Positions 17,456-24,928 of a DNA stretch of 32,880 nucleotides are shown piece by piece (position 1 is the first letter of the stretch; every line of letters starts with the position of its first letter). The stretch is from Methylomonas sp. GTDB lineage: Bacteria > Pseudomonadota > Gammaproteobacteria > Methylococcales > Methylomonadaceae. The position numbers and the translations under genes are program-made. The stretch lies in contig PESC01000008.1 of NCBI GenBank assembly GCA_002929135.1, positions 1-32,880 on the forward strand, in the 5' to 3' direction. The notes beneath the pieces were generated by a model. The model did not search any database, had not been told where the DNA came from, and was given only the letters and a program-made list of their open reading frames with translations.

Positions 17456-18112
17456 TCAAGACCCGACGGCCTGGGTGATGCCATGTCGACTGGCCATCAG
17501 CGCCAGTTCTGACATGGTCTTGACGCCAAGCTTATCCTTGATGGATGTCGTGTGATTGCAAACGGTTTTGTAGCTCAAACACAGGCTTTTCGACGCCTCA
17601 CGCGTGGTGGCGCCGGTTGCCAGCAAGCAGAAAATATCGAATTCGCGCGGCGACAACGACTTGATCCGCGCTGTTTCATCCAGCTCGACCGCCGATGTAA
17701 TCGCCAATTGTTGCGCCAGTTCCGGCTCGACATAGGTGCCGCCATCGGCGATCGTGCATACAGCCATCACCAGCGTCTCCGGTGCGCTGCCCTTGGTGAT
17801 ATAACCTCTGGCACCTGCCTTGATGGCACGGGTGACGTACACCAGCTCACTGTAGATACTGAAAACCAGTACCTTGCAATCGGCATGGCGGCTCAACAAA
17901 CGCCGTATGCTTTCAAGCCCGCCCAGCCCTGGCATCGACAAATCCATCACGACAATGTCAGGCAGGCACTTGGCATAAAGCTGGGCGGCGGTTTCGCCCC
18001 GATCGGCTTCGAACACCTCGCCGATACGATCCGATAACAACAGGTAGGTCTTGTACCCGGTTCTGACGACAGCATGGTCATCGACCAGCAGGACGTTGAT
18101 TTTGCCTGACAC
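17456..18112 (-). CDS. mxaB: LuxR/NarL-family response regulator MxaB
   Basis: 218 residues from a GTG start preceded by GAGGA. An intact receiver domain carries D11, D12, the phospho-acceptor D57 (IVVMDLSMPG) and K107 (GYITKGS). The C-terminal LuxR-type helix-turn-helix follows (LSPREFDIFCLLATGATTREA, shown here as the start of the domain, then KTVCNHTTSIKDKLGVKTMSEL). In methylotrophs a regulator of this kind beside mxaF, called MxaB, is needed for transcription of methanol oxidation genes. Divergence from mxaF across a 331-bp gap supports that. No partner kinase is in the window. The assignment as MxaB rests on context as well as family. Confidence 0.88.
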   Translation of the reverse strand: MSGKINVLLVDDHAVVRTGYKTYLLLSDRIGEVFEADRGETAAQLYAKCLPDIVVMDLSMPGLGGLESIRRLLSRHADCKVLVFSIYSELVYVTRAIKAGARGYITKGSAPETLVMAVCTIADGGTYVEPELAQQLAITSAVELDETARIKSLSPREFDIFCLLATGATTREASKSLCLSYKTVCNHTTSIKDKLGVKTMSELALMASRHGITQAVGS

Positions 18113-18443
18113 AGCGTGGTTTCCTCACGAAAAGCGACTGAAAAACGATAGTTTTTCATCTTGCCCGCTTTTTTCTCGCCAAACCATGGGATGTTTTCCC
18201 TAACTATCCCGAGCACGAAAGCGCCACCAATGCCCAGGAATAATTCACGGGTTTTTTCCGGTGTTTTCCCATAGTTTTCATGGATTGTTCCGTAACGGCA
18301 ACAGACTGGCTTTTTATACCATTCTCTCTCAGCGGAGCTTGGCAGCCTTTCACTTGTGATGCGACTCGATCAAAAAGCTAAAAAAACGAATGGGTCGCCA
18401 ATGCTCCGCGCCTTTACCTAGCGATAAGAATCCTGGAGGAATC
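18113..18443. promoter_or_regulatory. Divergent mxaB-mxaF control region with phased TTTTCC motifs
   Basis: This gene-free 331 bp must hold the promoters of mxaB and mxaF. Motifs TTTTCC or TTTTCA occur at 18153, 18194, 18254, 18264 and 18275, spaced 41, 60, 10 and 11 bases, close to whole helical turns. TGTTTTCCC is repeated exactly at 18192-18200 and 18262-18270, and ATAGTTTTCAT at 18271-18281 nearly repeats 18148-18159. A possible mxaF -10, TATACC, lies at 18315-18320 without a good -35, as expected for an activated promoter. The mxaF ribosome-binding site TGGAGGA is at 18434-18440. Binding by MxaB is inferred, not shown. Confidence 0.55.
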
Positions 18444-20252
18444 ATGCAACAACTCGATTTGCGCGCAGTCGGCAAAACGGCGGCGCTACTGGCCGGCGGC
18501 ATACTGAGCGTGACACAACCGGCGCAAGCGAACAAAGAACTGGAGCAGCTCTCCAGACAGAACACCAACTGGGTCATGCAAACCAAAGACTACAGCGCGA
18601 CCCACTTCAGCGAAATGATCGACATCAACGCCAACAACGTCAAAAACCTGAAAGTGGCGTGGTCATTCTCCACCGGCGTACTGAACGGCCACGAAGGCGG
18701 CCCGTTGGTCGTCGATGGCATCATGTATGTGCACACCCCCTACCCCAACAACGTCTTCGCAATCAGCCTGGACGAGCCCGACAAAATTTTGTGGCAATTC
18801 AAGCCGAAACAAAATCCGGCGGCCCGTGCCGTGGCCTGTTGCGACGTGGTCAACCGTGGCCTGGCCTACGCCCCGGCTGGCAAGGATTACCCGGCCACCA
18901 TCTTCCTGAACCAATTGGACGGCCACGTCGTTGCGCTGAACGCCAAAACCGGCGAGCTGCGCTGGAAAATGGAACACTCCGACATCGCCATGGGTTCAAC
19001 CCTGACCGTCGCCCCCTTCGTTGCCAAGGATAAAGTCATCATCGGCACGTCCGGCGCCGAACTGGGTGTGCGCGGCTATGCCACGGCTTTCAACATCAAG
19101 GATGGCAAGCAGGAATGGCGGGTTTATGCCACAGGCCCCGATGAAGACATCAAACTGTCCAAAGACTTCAACAGCGCCAATCCGCATTACGGTCAGTTCG
19201 GTCTGGGCCTGAAAACCTGGGAAGGCGACGCCTGGAAAATCGGCGGCGGCACCAACTGGGGCTGGTACGCCTACGACAGCGATCTGGAAATGCTGTACTA
19301 CGGCTCTGGCAACCCTGCACCGTGGAACGAAACCATGCGTCCTGGCGACAACAAATGGACCATGACTATCTGGGGGCGCGACATCAACAGCGGCGAAGCC
19401 AAGTTCGGCTACCAGAAAACCCCGCATGACGAATGGGACTACGCCGGTGTCAACTACATGGGCTTGTCCGAACAAGTAGTAAACGGCAAAAAACGCAAAC
19501 TGCTGACTCACCCGGATCGTAACGGCCTGGTGTACACGCTGGATCGTGAAAATGGCGACCTGATAAACGCCTTCAAGATCGACGACACCGTCAACTGGGT
19601 GAAAAAAGTCGACCTGACCACCGGTCTGCCCGTGCGTGACCCGGAATACTCGACCCACATGGATCACCAGGCCACCGGCATCTGCCCGTCGGCCATGGGT
19701 TACCACAACCAGGGCATCGAGTCCTACGACCCCAACAAACAACTGTTCTTCATGGGCATCAACCACATCTGTATGGATTGGGAACCGTTCATGCTGCCGT
19801 ACCGCGCAGGCCAGTTCTTCGTGGGCGCCACCTTGAACATGTACCCAGGCCCTAAAGGCACCTTGGGTCAAGTCAAGGCCATGAATAGCGTCACCGGCAA
19901 AATGGAATGGGAAGTCCAGGAAAAATTCGCAGTCTGGGGCGGCACCATGGCCACAGCGGGCGACCTGGTGTTCTACGGCACCCTGGATGGTCACATCAAG
20001 GCCCGTCACTCCAAAACCGGCGAAGAACTGTGGAAGTTCAAACTGCCTTCTGGCGTCATCGGTCACCCGATCACCTATAAACACAACAACAAACAATATG
20101 TTGCGATTTATTACGGTGTCGGCGGCTGGCCTGGTGTTGGTCTGGTATTCGACCTGGCCGACCCGACCGCTGGCCTGGGTGCAGTGGGCGCCTTCAAGGA
20201 ACTGGCGCACTACACCCAAATGGGTGGCGGCGTGATGGTGTTCGCGCTGTAA
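18444..20252 (+). CDS. mxaF: Methanol dehydrogenase large (alpha) subunit MxaF, Ca2+/PQQ type
   Basis: 602 residues including a signal peptide ending in QPAQA. The periplasmic quinoprotein oxidises methanol to formaldehyde and passes electrons to cytochrome cL. The eight-bladed propeller has the vicinal disulphide [14 protein letters not shown], the Ca2+/PQQ glutamate in [11 protein letters not shown], the asparagine in [12 protein letters not shown] and the aspartate in the TIWGRD segment. The tryptophan-docking repeats are frequent. It is MxaF and not XoxF because it heads an operon with mxaG and mxaI and is very close to MxaF throughout ([24 protein letters not shown]). The start is supported by TGGAGGA four bases upstream; a longer open frame begins at 18390 but lacks this. 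Divergent from mxaB; downstream a hairpin separates it from mxaJ. Confidence 0.98.
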   Translation: MQQLDLRAVGKTAALLAGGILSVTQPAQANKELEQLSRQNTNWVMQTKDYSATHFSEMIDINANNVKNLKVAWSFSTGVLNGHEGGPLVVDGIMYVHTPYPNNVFAISLDEPDKILWQFKPKQNPAARAVACCDVVNRGLAYAPAGKDYPATIFLNQLDGHVVALNAKTGELRWKMEHSDIAMGSTLTVAPFVAKDKVIIGTSGAELGVRGYATAFNIKDGKQEWRVYATGPDEDIKLSKDFNSANPHYGQFGLGLKTWEGDAWKIGGGTNWGWYAYDSDLEMLYYGSGNPAPWNETMRPGDNKWTMTIWGRDINSGEAKFGYQKTPHDEWDYAGVNYMGLSEQVVNGKKRKLLTHPDRNGLVYTLDRENGDLINAFKIDDTVNWVKKVDLTTGLPVRDPEYSTHMDHQATGICPSAMGYHNQGIESYDPNKQLFFMGINHICMDWEPFMLPYRAGQFFVGATLNMYPGPKGTLGQVKAMNSVTGKMEWEVQEKFAVWGGTMATAGDLVFYGTLDGHIKARHSKTGEELWKFKLPSGVIGHPITYKHNNKQYVAIYYGVGGWPGVGLVFDLADPTAGLGAVGAFKELAHYTQMGGGVMVFAL

Positions 20253-20270
20253 AAACACCCTCGACCCTAT

Positions 20271-20298
20271 CCCTATCCCTTCATGGATAGGGGCTTTT
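20271..20298 (+). terminator. Terminator-like hairpin after mxaF
   Basis: CCCTATCC and GGATAGGG pair in an 8-bp stem with a six-base loop and are followed by GCTTTT. It lies 18 bases after the mxaF stop. It may end a share of transcripts, protect the 3' end of an mxaF-only message, or both. The T-tract is short, so partial read-through into mxaJ is expected. Confidence 0.6.
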
Positions 20299-20300
20299 AA

Positions 20301-20340
20301 CCCCCTTCTCCCTCAAGGAGAAGGGGCCGGGGATGAGGGG
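20301..20340. repeat. GC-rich intergenic repeat, mxaF-mxaJ copy
   Basis: Contains a perfect 10-bp hairpin, CCCCTTCTCC and GGAGAAGGGG with a five-base loop, and then GCCGGGGATGAGGGG. Read in reverse complement (CCCCTCATCCCCGGCCC...) it matches the left part of the repeat between mxaG and mxaI. The family resembles the small GC-rich intergenic repeats spread through many gammaproteobacterial genomes; I cannot name it. Confidence 0.65.
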
Positions 20341-20378
20341 CAGTCAAACCCCATGATTCAACACGCAAACAAACAACC

Positions 20379-21221
20379 ATGAAAAAAACGAGACGTATTT
20401 TCACTGCGTTGGCCTTAGGTATTGGTTTTGCCAGCGCCCAGGCCGAGCAGCCAACGCTCAAAGTCTGCACGGCAGAAGACGAAATGCCTTATTCCAACAA
20501 ATTGGGCGAAGGCTTCGAAAACAGACTGGCGCAGCATGTGGCCGAGCAAATGGGGCGCAAACTGGAAATCGTGATCTGGAGCGATCCACGCTACTTCATT
20601 CGTGACTATCTCGACAAAGGCCTGTGCGACGTCGTGATGGGTGTCGATGCCAGCGATCCGCGCCTGCTGACCACCGTACCGTACTACCGCTCCGGCTATG
20701 TCTTCATCAGCCGCGAGAAAGACGGCCTTGACCTTCAAGACTGGAACAGTCCGGCCTTGAAAACAGCCCAACGCATCGCTTTCGCCCCCGGCACACCGGC
20801 TGAAACCATGCTGCGCGCAATTGGCCGTTACAACGACCTGTTCAACTATCAGCAGGAACTGGTCGGATTCAAATCCAGACGCAACCAGTACGTCAAATAC
20901 GACAACCAAAAACTGGTGAACGAAGTCGCATCGGGCAAAGCCGAAATCGCCATTCTGTGGGGACCGGCAGCGGCACGTTACGTCAAAGCCTCGGCAACCC
21001 CGCTGACCATGACCCTGATTCCCGACAATGCCAACCGGGCCGACGGCGAGAAAGTAGGCTTTCACTACAGCACCTCGATCGGTGTGCGTAAGGGTGAAAC
21101 AGCCTTGCTGGAGCAATTGAACAAAATCATCAAACAACAACAGGACGAGATCGGGGAATTGCTGGAAGCCGAAGGCATTCCATTGCTGGATGAACCCGAA
21201 ACCCGCCTATCCATGAACTGA
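20379..21221 (+). CDS. mxaJ: Methanol oxidation protein MxaJ (periplasmic solute-binding fold)
   Basis: 280 residues with a signal peptide (cut after AQA, before EQPTLK). The fold is that of bacterial extracellular solute-binding proteins: TLKVCTAEDEMPYSN at the start, then FENRLAQHVAEQMGRKLEIV, LDKGLCDVVMGVDASDPRLL, and SGKAEIAILWGPAAARYV. MxaJ is required for active methanol dehydrogenase, probably by interacting with the MxaFI enzyme during maturation in the periplasm; its ligand is not known. No strong ribosome-binding site precedes the ATG. It follows mxaF after 126 bases that carry two hairpins, and mxaG follows 13 bases later. Confidence 0.96.
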   Translation: MKKTRRIFTALALGIGFASAQAEQPTLKVCTAEDEMPYSNKLGEGFENRLAQHVAEQMGRKLEIVIWSDPRYFIRDYLDKGLCDVVMGVDASDPRLLTTVPYYRSGYVFISREKDGLDLQDWNSPALKTAQRIAFAPGTPAETMLRAIGRYNDLFNYQQELVGFKSRRNQYVKYDNQKLVNEVASGKAEIAILWGPAAARYVKASATPLTMTLIPDNANRADGEKVGFHYSTSIGVRKGETALLEQLNKIIKQQQDEIGELLEAEGIPLLDEPETRLSMN

Positions 21222-21234
21222 CAGGACACATTGA

Positions 21235-21711
21235 ATGAAATTGAACACAGTTTTGAGCGGCGCCATCATCGCCCTGGGCATCGCCGCCGTATCGACTGCG
21301 CAGGCCGACATCACCCTGCGCCACGCACTGACCGGCGAAGTGCTCGACCTGAGCTTTGCCAAAAAAGGTGGCAACACCGAGCAATTCAAGCAATTCCTGC
21401 AAACCGGTAAAAACCCCTACAACGGCAATACCGAAGCCGCCAAAAAAGGCGAAAGCCTGTACATGACCGGCTGCTCCGGCTGCCACGGTCACGAAGCCGA
21501 AGGCAAACTCGGCCCTGGCCTGGCCGACGACTACTGGACCTATCCGCGTGGCCTGACCGACCCAGGCCTGTTCGAAATCCTGTTTGGCGGCGCTCAAGGC
21601 ATGATGGGGCCGCAGTACGTCAACTTCAGCAACGACGACATGCTGCACATCATGGCCTTCCTGCGCAGCATCTACAAAGGCGATCCCAAAAAAGCGGAAT
21701 GGTTGAAATAA
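21235..21711 (+). CDS. mxaG: Cytochrome cL, electron acceptor of methanol dehydrogenase
   Basis: 158 residues, somewhat shorter than the roughly 170-190 of other MxaG proteins. The signal peptide ends at AQADI. A single haem c site GCSGCHGHEAEG has C80, C83 and H84; the axial methionine is one of the pair in GAQGMMGPQ. YWTYPRGLTDPGLFEILFGG is highly typical of cytochrome cL. It takes electrons from PQQ in MxaF and hands them to a class I cytochrome cH. Its start is 13 bases after mxaJ. A 134-bp GC-rich inverted-repeat element follows the stop directly. Confidence 0.97.
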   Translation: MKLNTVLSGAIIALGIAAVSTAQADITLRHALTGEVLDLSFAKKGGNTEQFKQFLQTGKNPYNGNTEAAKKGESLYMTGCSGCHGHEAEGKLGPGLADDYWTYPRGLTDPGLFEILFGGAQGMMGPQYVNFSNDDMLHIMAFLRSIYKGDPKKAEWLK

Positions 21712-21714
21712 CCC

Positions 21715-21848
21715 CCCTCACCCCCGGCCCTCTCCCCGAGGGAGATGGGTGGATAAAAGCGCCATCCCCCAAGTAATAGGTGTGAACAAAAGCCCCTCCC
21801 CCTCTGGGGAGAGCGAAGCGAGGGGGGCGAAGCCGGTTGGGGTGAGGG
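21715..21848. repeat. 134-bp GC-rich inverted-repeat element between mxaG and mxaI
   Basis: The ends are perfect inverted copies, CCCTCACCCC at 21715-21724 and GGGGTGAGGG at 21839-21848. Both flanks hold further hairpins (CTCCCCGAGGGAGA on the left; CCCCTCTGGGGAGAGCGAAG and a G-rich complement on the right). The left part matches the mxaF-mxaJ repeat in opposite orientation. It fills nearly the whole mxaG-mxaI gap and carries no credible reading frame. It resembles a non-coding, transcribed intergenic repeat. Confidence 0.7.
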
Positions 21849-21881
21849 CAACACAACATCATCAACACGAGGAACATCAAC

Positions 21882-22163
21882 ATGAAACACACATTGACAA
21901 CAACGCTGGCCGCTCTGGCTGTTATCTGGTCGTTTTCTGCCGCCGCCTACGACGGCACCCGATGCAAGGAAGCGGGCAACTGCTGGGAACCCAAGCCCGG
22001 TTATCCTGAAAAAGTCGCCGGTAGCAAATACGACCCGAAACATGATCCCAACGAACTGAACAAACAAGCGCAATCCATCAAGGAAATGGAAGCGCGTAAC
22101 GCCAAACGCAGCGAAATCTTGGCCAAAACCGGCAAGTTCGTTTACGACGTCGACGGTCAGTAA
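21882..22163 (+). CDS. mxaI: Methanol dehydrogenase small (beta) subunit MxaI
   Basis: 93 residues including a signal peptide ending near AAAYDG; the mature chain is about 71 residues. MxaI wraps around MxaF in the alpha2-beta2 enzyme and has no known catalytic role. The hallmark start YDGTRCKEAGNCWEPKPG supplies the C28-C34 disulphide; GSKYDPKHDPNELNKQ and the lysine-rich helix SIKEMEARNAKRSEIL follow. Presence of MxaI confirms the calcium-dependent Mxa-type enzyme. GAGGA lies eight bases before the ATG. It follows the GC-rich repeat and precedes a Rho-independent terminator. Confidence 0.98.
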   Translation: MKHTLTTTLAALAVIWSFSAAAYDGTRCKEAGNCWEPKPGYPEKVAGSKYDPKHDPNELNKQAQSIKEMEARNAKRSEILAKTGKFVYDVDGQ

Positions 22164-22268
22164 CAGCGCGCAAACCGGTGAATGGATACGCCGTTGCTCG
22201 TGCCCAGCCTGGTTTGCCTTGGAACACGCAAACCAGGCTTTCCCTAATCAAGAAGACCAACCTCAGCT

Positions 22269-22297
22269 CCGGTGTAGCAATGCACCGGCGTTTTTTT
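22269..22297 (+). terminator. Rho-independent terminator between mxaI and mxaR
   Basis: CCGGTG and CACCGG form a 6-bp stem with an eight-base loop, followed by CG and seven T. The T-tract ends only five bases before the mxaR ATG. It should stop much of the transcription coming from mxaFJGI while letting some continue into the accessory genes. No ribosome-binding site remains between the T-tract and the mxaR start. Confidence 0.75.
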
Positions 22298-22302
22298 AAG
22301 AC

Positions 22303-23322
22303 ATGAACACACACCATCAACTCGGCGACTGGCGCGACAACGCACTTAATTTCGAGCGTCAAATCAACCGAACCGTCATCGGCCAGTACGATGCCGTCCG
22401 CCACCTATTGATTGCCGTGTTTGCACGCGGTCATGCGTTGCTGGAAGGCCAGGTCGGCGTCGGCAAGACCACGCTGCTACGTGCCGTGGCACAAGGCCTG
22501 GGTGGTGATTACCAACGCATCGAAGGCACTATCGACCTGATGCCGTCCGATTTGATTTATTACACCTATCTGAACAGCGAAGGCCGTCCCTGCGTCGACC
22601 CTGGCCCGCTGTTGAAACAGGGCGACAAACTGTCGATCTTTTTCTTCAACGAAATCAACCGTGCCCGTCCGCAAGTGCATTCGCTGTTGCTGCGGGTCAT
22701 GGCCGAGCGCAGCGTCAGTGCCTTCAACCGTGATTACCTGATGCCGCACGTACAGGTATTTGCCGACCGCAACCGGGTCGAGCGCGAGGAAACCTTCGAG
22801 TTACCCGCCGCCGCCCGTGACCGTTTCATGATGGAAATCAGCATCGACACACCCACTGAAAACGCGGTACTGGACGCCCTGATGTTCGACCCCCGCTTTC
22901 ACGATGTCGATCAACTGATTTCAACCATAGCCACCGACATCGTGCCGTATTACCGGCTCAACGACATTGCCGCCACGATACAAACCAGCATTCAAACCCG
23001 ACCCACGCTGCACAAATACGCCCTCGACCTGTGGCAGGCCAGCCGCCAACCCGCCGATTACGGCATACGCCTGAGTGACGTCGACATGACCCGGGTACTT
23101 CAGGCCGGTGCCAGCCCGCGCGGCATGAGTTTTTTCCTGCGCGCCGCCAAGGTGCGGGCTTGGCTGGAAGGCCGCGACATGCTGCTGCCGGAAGACATGC
23201 ACGCCGTATTTCAGGTGACCATGGCACACCGGCTCTTCCTCAACCCGATCTACGCCTATCGCAAGGAAGACCTGATACCGGCATTGATGGATGGCATCTT
23301 GCAAGCCGTTGCCGCGCCGTGA
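22303..23322 (+). CDS. mxaR: MoxR-family AAA+ ATPase MxaR
   Basis: 339 residues, cytoplasmic. MoxR ATPases act as chaperones with von Willebrand A-domain proteins; MxaR is needed for making active methanol dehydrogenase. The Walker A motif is GQVGVGKTTLLRAV. The Walker B region reads FFFNEINRARPQVHSLL, with Asn where most MoxR proteins have Asp; the following Glu is kept. The MoxR sensor region FELPAAARDRFMMEI and the C-terminal lid with FFLRAAKVRAWLEGRD are present. Neighbours MxaS, MxaC and MxaL carry vWA-type domains, the expected partners. The ATG follows a terminator with no ribosome-binding site, so low expression is likely. Confidence 0.93.
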   Translation: MNTHHQLGDWRDNALNFERQINRTVIGQYDAVRHLLIAVFARGHALLEGQVGVGKTTLLRAVAQGLGGDYQRIEGTIDLMPSDLIYYTYLNSEGRPCVDPGPLLKQGDKLSIFFFNEINRARPQVHSLLLRVMAERSVSAFNRDYLMPHVQVFADRNRVEREETFELPAAARDRFMMEISIDTPTENAVLDALMFDPRFHDVDQLISTIATDIVPYYRLNDIAATIQTSIQTRPTLHKYALDLWQASRQPADYGIRLSDVDMTRVLQAGASPRGMSFFLRAAKVRAWLEGRDMLLPEDMHAVFQVTMAHRLFLNPIYAYRKEDLIPALMDGILQAVAAP

Positions 23323-23452
23323 TGAGGCAGTGAAGCCCGGCTGGTCGTTCATCCTGCGCTGTCTCCTGCACATCAAGCCCGGCATGGGTAGCCACAAAGA
23401 CCGTGGCAACCCGAGAACCCTAAAACACCGAGACGATTCACGCTAAAAAATC

Positions 23453-24079
23453 ATGAACATCAAAGAATGCTCTCAACGCATCATTCCGCAATCCGGCCTG
23501 GGCCACTACGTCGAAACCTATTTGACCTGGGCAGGTGTCGGCCTGATCGGCGCCTTCGTCGCCACCACGCTGGATGCCCAGGCCGACCTGGCCTACGCCG
23601 CCTTCTACACCAACGCCGTCAACGATGCCGTAGGTTACAACTTCTGGATACTGCTGGCGGTCATCGGCCTGCTGCTGTTCAGCGTCACGCTGCCGCTGAT
23701 CTACCTGTCGCTGCATTTTCCACGGCTCAAACTCGCCGTCGATCCATTGCGCGGCCTCAGCTACATCTTTTTTCTGGTGGCGTTCGACGAGGGTGGCCTG
23801 ATGATAGGCATCCTGCTGGCCAACTGGCTGCACATCAGCGACAAGGCCGCCTTGCTGGCCGATAAATCGTTTTTGTTCAGCGACGTGGGCTTGCTGCCGA
23901 TTCTGGCGCTGACCGTCATCAACTCGTTTCTGTGGCTGCTGGGTGAATCCATACACAACCGCAACACCCGCCACTATTCAGGTCTGGTCAGCGTATTGAT
24001 GGCCGTGCCCATCAAGTATCTGGCACCAGGGTATCTGGGCGGCGCCAGCCTGGTGCTTTACCTGATACTCGAACAATAA
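23453..24079 (+). CDS. Conserved membrane protein inside the mxa cluster, function unknown
   Basis: 208 residues with about five membrane helices (roughly 25-42, 65-88, 103-125, 145-163, 176-205). It lacks a signal peptide, and no enzymatic motif is visible; a conserved-looking loop FDEGGLMIGILLANWLHIS may matter. It is not one of the classical mxaFJGIRSACKLD products. I have a vague memory of the label MxaP for a protein at this place in methanotrophs but cannot confirm it. The 130-bp gap after mxaR and the 9-bp gap before mxaS suggest that it leads the mxaSACKL group. A role as membrane platform for the vWA proteins is a guess. Confidence 0.8.
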   Translation: MNIKECSQRIIPQSGLGHYVETYLTWAGVGLIGAFVATTLDAQADLAYAAFYTNAVNDAVGYNFWILLAVIGLLLFSVTLPLIYLSLHFPRLKLAVDPLRGLSYIFFLVAFDEGGLMIGILLANWLHISDKAALLADKSFLFSDVGLLPILALTVINSFLWLLGESIHNRNTRHYSGLVSVLMAVPIKYLAPGYLGGASLVLYLILEQ

Positions 24080-24088
24080 GCCAGAGCC

Positions 24089-24928
24089 ATGACCGCATCG
24101 ATCCGACCGTTTCATTACCGGCTGGCGCGTCCTGGGTACAACGTGTTTCCCGGCGCCCACCCCGGCCAGCTCACCGGCAGCGGCCAATTGTTCAAGCGCC
24201 ACGAACCGCTGCTGGCCAGTCCCGATCCGCGCCGTATCGACCTGCGTGCCAGCGTGCTCAATCCTTTCGACGACTATCGCGTCAAGGTATTCCAGCAACA
24301 CAGCAAGCTTGCGGTTTACCTGATTGCCGATTTGTCGGCCTCCATGCAACGCGCACTGCCCGTACTGTGCGATTTCCTGCTGTCCGCCGCCCAATCCGCC
24401 GCAGACAATGGCGACAGCCTGGGTTTCATCGGTTGTGGCCCGGCGTTATCGCCGCGCTGGCAAATCCCTGCCAGCGCCTCGTTTTCGCCGCTCCGACGGC
24501 TCGCGCAGGATTTACGTTCATTACAGACCGAAGGCACTGCCGACAGTCTCGTGCACATCGCCCCCCTGCTGCCCAGCCGCCGCAGCCTGCTGTTTCTGCT
24601 GTCCGATTGTCACTTCTCCGCCACCCTGCTGCGCAACATACTGCATCCCATCGCCCATCATGCCGTCGTCCCCATCGTGCCGTGGCCGGATGCGGAATTC
24701 AGACGCCTGCCCGACTGGGGCCTGGTTCGCTTCAAGGATGCAGAAGACGGGCGCGGACGTACACTGTGGATGCGGCCCGGCCTCAAACGCCGCATCGAAC
24801 AGGCGTTCGATGACCGGCAAAACCAGTTGCGGCAAAGTTTTCGCGCCTTCGGCATGGAACCCCTCTTCATGACCGGCGACTACGACGCCGACATCCTGAA
24901 CCACTATTTTCTGCAACACGCACTATGA
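24089..24928 (+). CDS. mxaS: MxaS, vWA/DUF58-type methanol dehydrogenase assembly protein
   Basis: 279 residues without signal peptide or membrane helix. After an N-terminal FHYRLARPGYNVFPGAHPG region comes a DUF58-like part (DPRRIDLRASVLNPFDDYRV) and a von Willebrand A domain whose metal-site motif is DLSASMQ (AVYLIADLSASM). FLLSDCHFSATLL gives a second element of the domain. DUF58 proteins typically pair with MoxR ATPases, here MxaR. MxaS is required for methanol oxidation; the detailed role is unresolved. It overlaps mxaA by four bases (ATGA). Confidence 0.9.
   Translation: MTASIRPFHYRLARPGYNVFPGAHPGQLTGSGQLFKRHEPLLASPDPRRIDLRASVLNPFDDYRVKVFQQHSKLAVYLIADLSASMQRALPVLCDFLLSAAQSAADNGDSLGFIGCGPALSPRWQIPASASFSPLRRLAQDLRSLQTEGTADSLVHIAPLLPSRRSLLFLLSDCHFSATLLRNILHPIAHHAVVPIVPWPDAEFRRLPDWGLVRFKDAEDGRGRTLWMRPGLKRRIEQAFDDRQNQLRQSFRAFGMEPLFMTGDYDADILNHYFLQHAL

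Noticed and set aside
18996-20258. 420-codon open frame antisense to mxaF
   Set aside because: It mirrors mxaF exactly, which is unmistakable on the plus strand; long antisense frames are common in genes with this codon use, and no start signal or known domain is seen.
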